From Dyadobacter sp. 676 (lineage in GTDB: Bacteria > Bacteroidota > Bacteroidia > Cytophagales > Spirosomataceae), in assembly GCF_040448675.1 (NCBI RefSeq), contig NZ_CP159289.1, forward strand, positions 5,315,001 to 5,379,000: 64,000 bases of DNA, in the 5' to 3' direction. A program made the translations under genes and the position numbers. Under the pieces are notes generated by a model that did not search any database, was not told the DNA's origin, and was given only the letters and a program-made list of their open reading frames with translations. The first letter of the stretch is position 1, and the number at the start of each line of letters is the position of its first letter. This document shows positions 8,195 through 15,497 of the stretch, piece after piece.

Positions 8195-10369
8195 ATGCAT
8201 TTGAAACTCAGGGTTTTCGCGGAACAGTTACTAGTTGCTTCCAATATTTTCATATTGTTTTTACTGCTCTTCGAAAGCAAGCTCGTCATTCCGGCCTGGC
8301 TGCAGACCATCGGCCGGATGCACCCGCTCATCCTGCATTTCCCTATTGTGATCCTGCTGCTGGCAATGCTGCTGGAATTCTTCCGCTTTAAGCCGGAGTA
8401 CGCGTCCAATGCGTTTTATCGCAACTTTCTGCAAGGCTTGTTGCTGATAGGCGCACTGTTCGCGGCGGTGACGGTGATTATGGGCCTGTTTTTGTCCCGC
8501 GAAGAGGGCTATGCGGGCGATACGCTGACTTACCACAAGTGGACCGGCGCGGGTATCTTCTTTTTCGCCTCGATAATTTACTGGATAAGAAATGCGAAAT
8601 GGTATAAATCGGTTGCTGCCAGGGCAGGGGCGTTGCTGGCGGTGGCGGCACTGGTATTGACCGGCCATTATGGCGCCGCGCTCACGCATGGGAGCAATTT
8701 TATTTGGGAACCCATTTCAAACCAGCGCGAAATAGCGGAAGTGCCCCTGGACCAGGCGGTTGTTTATACGAACGTGATCAAGCCTATTTTCGAGCAGAAA
8801 TGTACGAGCTGCCACAATCCCGACAAACTGAAAGGCGAACTGGGGCTTACCGACCCGCGTTCGATCGTGAAGGGCGGCAAATCAGGCAAGCTGATCGTTC
8901 CCGGTAATCCGCAGATGAGCCTGCTGCTGCAACGGGTGCATTTACCCATGGAGGAAAAAAAACACATGCCGCCGTCGGGCAAGGCCCAGCTTACGTTACA
9001 GGAAATCTCATTGCTTACATTATGGGTAAAGCAAAAAGCCGATTTCACTAAAAAACTGACTGATTTACCTGTTTCCGACTCGCTGAGGATCCTTGCAACG
9101 GCCTATTTGCAACCACAAAACCAGGAGCAGGAATACGATTTTGAGGCGGCCGACGAAGAGAAGGTCAAGGCATTAAATACCGATTATCGCACGATCCTGC
9201 CGCTCGCGCGCGAATCTCCGGCGCTGGCGGTGAATATTTACAATGCGTCGGCTTACAATGTGAAGCAGCTCGACGAACTGGAAGACATCCGCAAGCAGGT
9301 TATTTCCTTGAATTTGAATAAAATGCCTGTGAAGGACGCGGACATCAAGAGTATCGTGAAATTCGAAAACCTGCGTAAGCTCGACCTGAACTTTACCGAC
9401 GTCACCGCAGCCGGGTTGAAAGATCTCGCGGTTTTGAAGCATTTGCAAAACCTGACCTTATCGGGCACCGGCCTGGATCTGAATGGCTTGAAAGGTCTGC
9501 TGCCTCAGTTAAAGAGCGTTAAAACGGTCGCTGTCTGGGATACGAAACTGTCGGCGGCCGATGTGCGGCAATTACAGGAGGCAAATAAAGGCGTGAACAT
9601 CATCGGGGGTTTCAAAGACGATGGCAAGAACCCTTTGAAGCTCAACCCGCCGCAAATGAAGAACGCCTCGCCGATTTTCGCCGAGTCGCTGATCGTCGAC
9701 ATTCAGCACCCGATCAAAGGAGTGGATGTACGTTTTACGATGGACGGTTCTGAGCCCGACAGCGTGAAGTCTCCGGTGCTCGATCATAAAACGGTGATCC
9801 GGGGCAATACCACCGTTCGTGCCAGGGCCTTCAAAAATGGCTGGTACGGCAGCGATATGGTTACCTTCGATTATTATAAAAGCGCCTATAAGCCCGACAG
9901 CGGCACAATGCTCGCCCCGCTGAACCGTGTGCATCAGGCCGATGGGGTAAAGACTTTTTTTGATCACAAATTGGGTGTTATCGGAGCTAACAATCCCGCC
10001 TGGGCCAACAACTGGGCGGGTGTTAGGAACAACGATATGGCATTCGTTTCCGAGTTCAAAAAGCCGGTTATGCTTTCCTCGCTGGGTGTTCGTTACATGG
10101 TGGAGGAGGATACGGGCATTTTCCCGCCCGAGCTGGTCGAAATATGGGGCGGTACTACCCGGGATAACATGAAGCTGCTCACCAAATTCAAGGCGCCTAT
10201 GCCTGTGAAAGGGGAGAGGGCCTCATTGCGGAGCGTAACGGGCAGTTTTAAGCCACAGCAGGTCTCCTACATTAAAATCGTAGCCAAACCGCTGAGCAAA
10301 ATACCCGACTGGCATCGCAGCAAAGGTAACCGGGCGCTATTGCTGGTGGATGAAATGTTCCTGAATTAA
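8195..10369 (+). CDS. Membrane protein with cytochrome-like, LRR-like and chitobiase-like domains
   Basis: A 724-residue composite protein. Residues ~1-165 form about five membrane helices of the DUF2231 type (HPLILHFPIVILLLAML). A PSCyt1-like domain follows with CTSCH (Cys203, Cys206, His207), ending in HMPPSGKAQLT. Residues ~370-480 have leucine-rich spacing (LRKLDLNFTDVTAAGLKDLAVLKHLQNLTLSG). Next is a chitobiase/hexosaminidase C-terminal-like fold (VRFTMDGSEPD...TTVRARAFKNGW), then a beta-sandwich-like C-terminus. It lies 46 nt after the DUF1501 gene and probably completes a three-gene redox or surface complex in the inner membrane. Its substrate is unknown. Confidence 0.85.
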   Translation: MHLKLRVFAEQLLVASNIFILFLLLFESKLVIPAWLQTIGRMHPLILHFPIVILLLAMLLEFFRFKPEYASNAFYRNFLQGLLLIGALFAAVTVIMGLFLSREEGYAGDTLTYHKWTGAGIFFFASIIYWIRNAKWYKSVAARAGALLAVAALVLTGHYGAALTHGSNFIWEPISNQREIAEVPLDQAVVYTNVIKPIFEQKCTSCHNPDKLKGELGLTDPRSIVKGGKSGKLIVPGNPQMSLLLQRVHLPMEEKKHMPPSGKAQLTLQEISLLTLWVKQKADFTKKLTDLPVSDSLRILATAYLQPQNQEQEYDFEAADEEKVKALNTDYRTILPLARESPALAVNIYNASAYNVKQLDELEDIRKQVISLNLNKMPVKDADIKSIVKFENLRKLDLNFTDVTAAGLKDLAVLKHLQNLTLSGTGLDLNGLKGLLPQLKSVKTVAVWDTKLSAADVRQLQEANKGVNIIGGFKDDGKNPLKLNPPQMKNASPIFAESLIVDIQHPIKGVDVRFTMDGSEPDSVKSPVLDHKTVIRGNTTVRARAFKNGWYGSDMVTFDYYKSAYKPDSGTMLAPLNRVHQADGVKTFFDHKLGVIGANNPAWANNWAGVRNNDMAFVSEFKKPVMLSSLGVRYMVEEDTGIFPPELVEIWGGTTRDNMKLLTKFKAPMPVKGERASLRSVTGSFKPQQVSYIKIVAKPLSKIPDWHRSKGNRALLLVDEMFLN

Positions 10370-10376
10370 TGCGAGA

Positions 10377-11555
10377 TTACGCTTTGCTTACCCTGCGCCA
10401 CATTTCCGCACAGGCGCGTGCATTGTGATAGGGACATTTCCAGAAATTGATCTTGTCGCCCTTAACCGGCGTTCCGTCTTCTTTGACAGTCCCGAACCAT
10501 TCGCCGCGCTCGTGGTCTATAAATTCATCGACAATGTAATCCCAGCTCTTTTCAGCCCTGGTTTTAAACTGCGGATCTTTGGTGAGCTGATAGGCATTGT
10601 AAAAACCGACAAGTTGCTCTGCGACAACCCACCAGCTCCGGTCGGTTTGGGTATGTTTGGTTTCGGGGTCGTATTCGTAGTTCAATGCGCCGTCGGGACC
10701 GAGGCCCTTCAAAGCGGCGGAGGCCATCGCAACCGACTTTTTCTTCATCCGCGCGATCAGCTTTTCATCGCGCAGTATTTCGGCCGTTTCAAAAAGCAGC
10801 CATGAAGCTTCGATATCGTGACCGAAGGAAACGATACGGTCCTTTGCTTTCCATTTCTCGTCAAAGAACAACTGCATTGTTTCTGTCTGCGGATTGACGA
10901 TATGCGTAATAATCGCGTCGAGCATTCCGGCGGTCTGTTTTTTTAGACTGGCGTCCGGCCATACGCTGTACAGGTTCGTATAGGCTTCCACCAGGTGCAA
11001 ATGCGTATTCATGCTCTTGATCCACGGGCTTTTGCTCAGAATGTAATCGTCGGTATTCGACCAGTCACGAGCAAATGCCTCGCGGTAACCGCCATTAACC
11101 GGGTCGAATGCATGTTTTTCGATGATTTCGAAAAGCGACTGTGCTTTCTCGAGTGCGGGTTTGAAGTGGGTGATGCGGTAATATTCGGCCAGGCCGTACA
11201 TTGCGAACGCGTTGCCGTAAATCTGCTTTTTCGTTTCCAGCGGCGAGCCGTCCGCATTCACCGACCAGTATACGCCGCCATGTTCGGGATCAAAAAAATA
11301 CCTGACCAGCTGCTGGTAGGCGCGGTCGGCCAGCGTAAGGTACCTGGGTTCTTTCAGCAACCGGTGCGCCAGCGAGAATGTCCACAGGATACGCCCGGTC
11401 AGCACCACCGATCGCGGCGAGTCCTTCACAGGCTGGTTTTCATAATTGACCCGGCCGTAAAAACCTCCTTTTTCAGGATCGGGCCCGTATTTTTCCCAAT
11501 AATCGAGAATAGCGATGAATTCTTTTCTGAATGCTTCGGGGGTAAATGCGGCCAT
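10377..11555 (-). CDS. AGE-family epimerase, probable cellobiose 2-epimerase
   Basis: A 392-residue (alpha/alpha)6-barrel isomerase with no signal peptide, hence cytoplasmic. Family blocks are GGFYGRVNYEN near the N-terminus, TGRILWTFSLAHRLL, HGGVYWSVNADG, KSMNTHLHLVEAYTNLY, SFGHDIEASWLL and KCPYHNARACAEMWRR at the end. The MNTHLH, GHDIE and WKCPYHN-type motifs (catalytic His residues in known enzymes) fit cellobiose 2-epimerases better than N-acylglucosamine 2-epimerases. The reaction would interconvert glucose and mannose at the reducing end of beta-1,4-disaccharides. It converges on the membrane cytochrome gene with an 8-nt gap. N-acylglucosamine epimerase is the main alternative. Confidence 0.85.
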   Translation of the reverse strand: MAAFTPEAFRKEFIAILDYWEKYGPDPEKGGFYGRVNYENQPVKDSPRSVVLTGRILWTFSLAHRLLKEPRYLTLADRAYQQLVRYFFDPEHGGVYWSVNADGSPLETKKQIYGNAFAMYGLAEYYRITHFKPALEKAQSLFEIIEKHAFDPVNGGYREAFARDWSNTDDYILSKSPWIKSMNTHLHLVEAYTNLYSVWPDASLKKQTAGMLDAIITHIVNPQTETMQLFFDEKWKAKDRIVSFGHDIEASWLLFETAEILRDEKLIARMKKKSVAMASAALKGLGPDGALNYEYDPETKHTQTDRSWWVVAEQLVGFYNAYQLTKDPQFKTRAEKSWDYIVDEFIDHERGEWFGTVKEDGTPVKGDKINFWKCPYHNARACAEMWRRVSKA

Positions 11556-11760
11556 GGCTCCGGGTTGTTTTTTAGGAAAAAGCAGCCACCGGGGAGATCA
11601 TACTTGTTCCGGTGTGCGTAGCATCCTTAGCAAACAAAAGAGCTATTTGTTCGACAATCTGCGAATTTCGGCGGTCTGATGACCTACATGATCCGGCTGA
11701 ATTGCCCATCGTCAGGTATTCACCTAGGTTTTTAATCGAAGAATAGTGGTTTGCCAGACA

Positions 11761-11793
11761 TAAAAAAACCTGATGCGCATTGCATCAGGTTTT
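11761..11793 (-). terminator. Strong terminator of the small acidic gene
   Basis: A perfect 12-bp stem (11765-11776 with 11782-11793) and 5-nt loop. On the minus strand it ends in a run of seven T, placing it just after the small acidic-protein gene at 11811-12137. Confidence 0.9.
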
Positions 11794-11810
11794 CCCGGGC
11801 GGGCTATCCG

Positions 11811-12137
11811 TTAGTCGCCCTGGTTTTCCTCCTGGCTCTCGTGGTTGTCGCCGCCCAGGCTGTAATAGTTGTTTTCCTCGTCTTCCCGGCCGATTTCTTC
11901 GTCGTCATCGTCGTATTCCGAGCCAGGCACGTCCAGATCGTCGCCGACCATATCGTCTTCGAACGATCTTTCGTTCCATTCGTCCGAATCGATTTCGACA
12001 GCACGTTTGGCGCGGGAGGGATCTTCGGGATCTATATCCGGGTCAATGAGCCCCTGCCGGTAAATATCTTCATTAGCCGGATAGTTTCCGGGAAGGTCAT
12101 CGTCATATAATTCGTCGTCATCATCGTATGGGCCCAT
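11811..12137 (-). CDS. Small highly acidic protein of unknown function
   Basis: A 108-residue protein dominated by Asp and Glu, with runs such as YDDDDELYDDD and SEYDDDDEEIGREDEEN. It has no signal peptide, no membrane helix and almost no hydrophobic core, so it is probably disordered. The reading frame is supported by its own clear terminator 18 nt downstream and by a non-coding gap upstream. I recognise no domain. Such proteins may bind cations or basic partners, but that is only inference. Confidence 0.75.
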   Translation of the reverse strand: MGPYDDDDELYDDDLPGNYPANEDIYRQGLIDPDIDPEDPSRAKRAVEIDSDEWNERSFEDDMVGDDLDVPGSEYDDDDEEIGREDEENNYYSLGGDNHESQEENQGD

Positions 12138-12314
12138 AGTCGTAATGGTTAAGTGGACTAAAAAATCAGGTAGTCAGTTTTCCTGTTTCCGGATATTGGT
12201 TAAAAAAGCATTCCTGCGGCATTCCTTCGGAAACCCGGCGTTAGTCAGGTTATAAAACAGCCCGCCGGCGCTTTTACCTAAAATAAATGTTTTTCACCCA
12301 ATTTTACGATTTGC

Positions 12315-13598
12315 ATGCAAAGAAAATTAATGCGGTCAACCGGCGCCCTGGCAATGCTGGCGGCAGCCGCGGCGCTGTTTGGTTACCGAAACGAAACCCT
12401 GACCCGTTCCGAAAAATCCCCTCTTTACACTCCCATCGAAGCAAAAGAACTGAAACTGCCCGCCGGCTTTTCGGCGACCATACTGGCTACCGACCTGGGT
12501 GCTACCCGGCATATGGCGGTGGGTAAAAACGGCGACATGTATGTAAAGCTTTCCAAACTTAAAGATGGCAAAGGCATTTACCTGTTGCGCGATACCAACG
12601 GCGACGGGGCGATCGACGAGCAGAAACTCTTCGGCGATTATCCCGGCACCGGCATCGCGATCAAGGCCGGCTACTTGTACAGTTCCTCCAATAAAGGTGT
12701 TTTCAGGTATAAATTAAATGAAAAGGACGAGATCATCGATTTCGAAAAACCGGAAACCATCGTAAGCGGGCTGGCCGATCACGGCCGCGACAATGCCAAA
12801 CCCGTCGCGCTCGACAACGCGGGCAATATCTATGTAACGGTGGGTTCCTACAATGACAATTGCCGGGCCGCAGGTTCGGCCAAAGGCATGTCGCCCTGCA
12901 CGATCCTCGATTCGGCGGGTGGTATCTGGCGCTTCAAAGCCGGGCAGCTTAACCAGCAGTTTTCCGACGGTACCCGTTACGCCACGGGCGTGAAAAATGC
13001 CGTCGGCATCGATTGGGACAATAAGACCAATGCACTGTATGCGACATCACATGGCCGGGGCAAGTTCGACGACATGTATCCGCAATATTATACTCCCAAA
13101 CACAGCGCCGAGCTGCCCTCCGAAACGCTTTATCGTTTGAAGGAAGGCGACGATGCCGGCTGGCCGTATATTTATTACGATCATTTTCAGAACAAGAAAA
13201 TGCTCGCACCCGAGTACGGCGGTGACGGCAAAAAGACAGCGGGCGAAAAGGCGGTAGACCCGCTGGTGGCGTTCCCTGCGCACCTGGGGCCGAATGCATT
13301 GATGTTTTATACAGGCAATATGTTTCCCGCACGCTATAAAAACGGTGCCTTTATCGCCTTTCACAGCCAGTCGGCGGAGTTGAAAAAGGGTTATATGGTC
13401 GCATTTGTACCGTTCGTGAACGGTAAACCGGGCAAATGGGAAATTTTTGCGGATAACTTCGCGGGCACCGATCTGGTTAAACCCACAGGGCCTATCCAGC
13501 ACCGTCCGTGCGGGCTGGCACAGGGGCCCGACGGCGCCCTGTATGTGACCGACGACCTTAACGGCACTATTTTCAAGATCGCTTACAGGATGAAGTAA
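12315..13598 (+). CDS. PQQ-type sugar/sorbosone dehydrogenase-like beta-propeller protein
   Basis: A 427-residue exported protein; the N-terminus MQRKLMRSTGALAMLAAAAALFGY acts as a signal sequence. The body reads as a six-bladed propeller of the soluble glucose/L-sorbosone dehydrogenase group: LPAGFSATILATDLG at the start, DTNGDGAIDE (a calcium-type loop) at ~residue 94, VSGLADHGRDNAKPVALD (His in the active-site region), TGVKNAVGIDWD, and RPCGLAQGPDGALYVTDDLNGTIFKI at the end. It would oxidise sugars or aldehydes in the periplasm with PQQ. No PQQ synthesis genes are in view, and many such homologues lack proven activity. It is monocistronic. Confidence 0.85.
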   Translation: MQRKLMRSTGALAMLAAAAALFGYRNETLTRSEKSPLYTPIEAKELKLPAGFSATILATDLGATRHMAVGKNGDMYVKLSKLKDGKGIYLLRDTNGDGAIDEQKLFGDYPGTGIAIKAGYLYSSSNKGVFRYKLNEKDEIIDFEKPETIVSGLADHGRDNAKPVALDNAGNIYVTVGSYNDNCRAAGSAKGMSPCTILDSAGGIWRFKAGQLNQQFSDGTRYATGVKNAVGIDWDNKTNALYATSHGRGKFDDMYPQYYTPKHSAELPSETLYRLKEGDDAGWPYIYYDHFQNKKMLAPEYGGDGKKTAGEKAVDPLVAFPAHLGPNALMFYTGNMFPARYKNGAFIAFHSQSAELKKGYMVAFVPFVNGKPGKWEIFADNFAGTDLVKPTGPIQHRPCGLAQGPDGALYVTDDLNGTIFKIAYRMK

Positions 13599-13660
13599 CC
13601 AAAGGCGGTACTTTACGATGGTATCGCGAGGGACGTAGTTTTGTGGGAAAACAGGATTGC

Positions 13661-13694
13661 CACAGGTATGCGAGCGCCCGCCCGCATACTTGTG
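13661..13694. terminator. Hairpin between convergent genes
   Basis: CACA-g-GTATGCG (13661-13672) pairs with CGCATAC-t-TGTG (13683-13694) around a GC-rich 10-nt loop. It lies between the convergent dehydrogenase and cyclase genes. There is no T tract, so termination is only likely. Confidence 0.45.
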
Positions 13695-13709
13695 CGCTTA
13701 ACGGGTCGT

Positions 13710-14612
13710 CTACGATTTGAGTAAAGTTGCGAACGCCCGCACCGGGAACGTTCCGACGCCCTTGAACCCTGGCGGAACCGCGCTGAACAGGTACCCGGAA
13801 GCCGGCAGTTTTTCGAGGTTGCACAAATGCTCGACGATCAGGATTTCGGCGCCGAGCAGAATGGTGTGCACGGGCCGGCTGTTGCCGCGGGTGTCGTCGA
13901 TATTATGGCTGTCGATGCCCACCAGCTTTACGCCGCAGTCGCGCAGGTATTCGGCTGCCTGGGCTGTCAGGAACGGATGATTTTCAAAATAGGCTTCGGT
14001 ATTCCAGTTTTTCGACCACCCTGTGCGTACGATAACCGCCTTGCCACGGATTTCGAGATTCCTGAAAAACCCGGTGCCGATTTCCGACACGCCGGTTGCG
14101 TCGACGGTCACTGCTTCCAGGTTTGCGAATGCGTCCAGTTCGACTTCCGAAAGGTCTTTCCCATGCCCGTAGCGGTGAAAAGGACAGTCGATGTAGGTGC
14201 CGGTGTTGCTTACCATTTCGATCTTTCCGATTTGAAATTCGGTGCCCTCCTCGTACCTGCCCCGGGATTCCTCCCGGCTGAGAAAATCACAAATGGCCGG
14301 GGCGGGAAGGCCTTTGTAGGTAACCAGCCCGTCAAAGATGGTATGGCTCAGATCGACCAGTCGTTCCGGCAACAGCTGGTCGATGGGCTGGCGCTTGTGC
14401 TTTTCCTGAATGTAGTATTTATTGAGGATACTGACTTTTCCGACCATCAGCAAGCGGAGGTCTTTTACAATATAATCGGCCAGTTCGGCATCGGAAATGG
14501 TTTCCCCGGCAATATCGAGCCGAAAATCCTGTCCCTGGATGCCGCCGCCGTTGGTAAACTCGATGTCAAAATCAAAAACTACCCTGTGATCCATTATGCG
14601 TTTGTCAAACAT
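13710..14612 (-). CDS. Cyclase family protein (kynurenine formamidase-like) with N-terminal extension
   Basis: A 300-residue protein. The C-terminal ~210 residues are a PF04199 cyclase: LVDLSHTIFDG, then SNTGTYIDCPFHRYGHGKD, which carries the HxGTHxDxPxH-like metal motif in modified form (N-TGTYID-PFHR), and VGIDSHNIDD. The first ~70 residues (FDFDIEFTNGGGIQGQDFRLD...LRLLMVG) are an added domain seen in a subset of cyclases. The start ATG overlaps the stop of the DUF1080 gene (ATGA), so the two are translationally coupled. It probably hydrolyses a cyclic amide or ester in the cytoplasm. Replacement of the first motif His by Asn may alter metal binding. Confidence 0.85.
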   Translation of the reverse strand: MFDKRIMDHRVVFDFDIEFTNGGGIQGQDFRLDIAGETISDAELADYIVKDLRLLMVGKVSILNKYYIQEKHKRQPIDQLLPERLVDLSHTIFDGLVTYKGLPAPAICDFLSREESRGRYEEGTEFQIGKIEMVSNTGTYIDCPFHRYGHGKDLSEVELDAFANLEAVTVDATGVSEIGTGFFRNLEIRGKAVIVRTGWSKNWNTEAYFENHPFLTAQAAEYLRDCGVKLVGIDSHNIDDTRGNSRPVHTILLGAEILIVEHLCNLEKLPASGYLFSAVPPGFKGVGTFPVRAFATLLKS

Positions 14613-15397
14613 CAGAAATCCGTATCCGCCTTATCGAGTTTCTCCTCTTTGATCCAGATATTGCGGTAATAGACGTCGTGCCCTTCCGATTGCAGTTTCA
14701 GGCCGCCGGGCGTGTCGGTAATGCCTTTGCCGCCGTCGTTGCCGCCATCGATTCCCGAATTAGGACCGCCCCACACCTGGCTGATCTTCTGATTGGTGTG
14801 TACTTTTTTGCCGTTGAAATACAAAGTGACCATCGGCTGTTCTACCAGCTTGCCGTCTTTGAAACGCGCGGCGCGGAAAAGGATATCATACGAATTCCAT
14901 TTCCCGATCCCGTTATAGGCATAATAGGGTGATTTGGACTCATTGATCACCGCCGCCATTCCATGGGAGGTGGTATCGCCGTCGAGCACCTGGATCTCGT
15001 AGCGGTTTTGCAGGTAAACGCCGCTATTACCACCCGGTTTAGTGATCAGAAACTCCACATGCGCCCGAAAGTCCCTGAATTGCTTCTTGGTAACAATGTC
15101 GGCTGCCCCGTACAGTCCGCCGGCGGAGGCGGGATCATTGCAATTGATTACCGTTCCCTTGTCGATAGGATCGTTTACCACCGTCCATTTTATCGGAGGT
15201 TTGGCGGCAAAGCGCGGGCCTTCCCAGTAGACCCATTTTTCGTCGAGCATTTTGCGGCTGCCGTCAAGATACACTTCTGCGCCTTTGGGCGGCTTCGCGC
15301 CCACGCCTACCTGTCCATATGCGAGTCCTGTAAAAGCCAGGGCAGCGATGGCCTGGCCGAGGATTATGCGTTTCAGTTTTGGAAGATTTCCGTTCAT
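14612..15397 (-). CDS. DUF1080 / 3-keto-disaccharide hydrolase family protein
   Basis: A 261-residue exported protein; residues 1-28 (LKRIILGQAIAALAFTGLAYGQ) form a signal peptide. The rest is a concanavalin-like DUF1080 jelly roll: FRDFRAHVEFLI, GNSGVYLQNRYEIQVLD, GKWNSYDILFRAARF and VTLYFNGKKVH are the family strands. Members cleave 3-keto-glycosides or bind glycans. It is the first gene of a two-gene unit with the cyclase (ATGA overlap). With the epimerase and sugar dehydrogenase nearby it suggests disaccharide handling in this neighbourhood, which is inference. Confidence 0.88.
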   Translation of the reverse strand: MNGNLPKLKRIILGQAIAALAFTGLAYGQVGVGAKPPKGAEVYLDGSRKMLDEKWVYWEGPRFAAKPPIKWTVVNDPIDKGTVINCNDPASAGGLYGAADIVTKKQFRDFRAHVEFLITKPGGNSGVYLQNRYEIQVLDGDTTSHGMAAVINESKSPYYAYNGIGKWNSYDILFRAARFKDGKLVEQPMVTLYFNGKKVHTNQKISQVWGGPNSGIDGGNDGGKGITDTPGGLKLQSEGHDVYYRNIWIKEEKLDKADTDF

Positions 15398-15497
15398 TGT
15401 TGTGGTTTGTTTGAGTATTGGTTTGCGCCGGAAAATGGCTCGGCAACGGATATAAGAGGCGGTTTTTTTAGAATTACTCGCCCACGACGGTTTTCCC

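Noticed and set aside
13827..14669. Plus-strand open frame opposite the cyclase
   Set aside because: The opposite strand encodes the recognised cyclase with metal motif.
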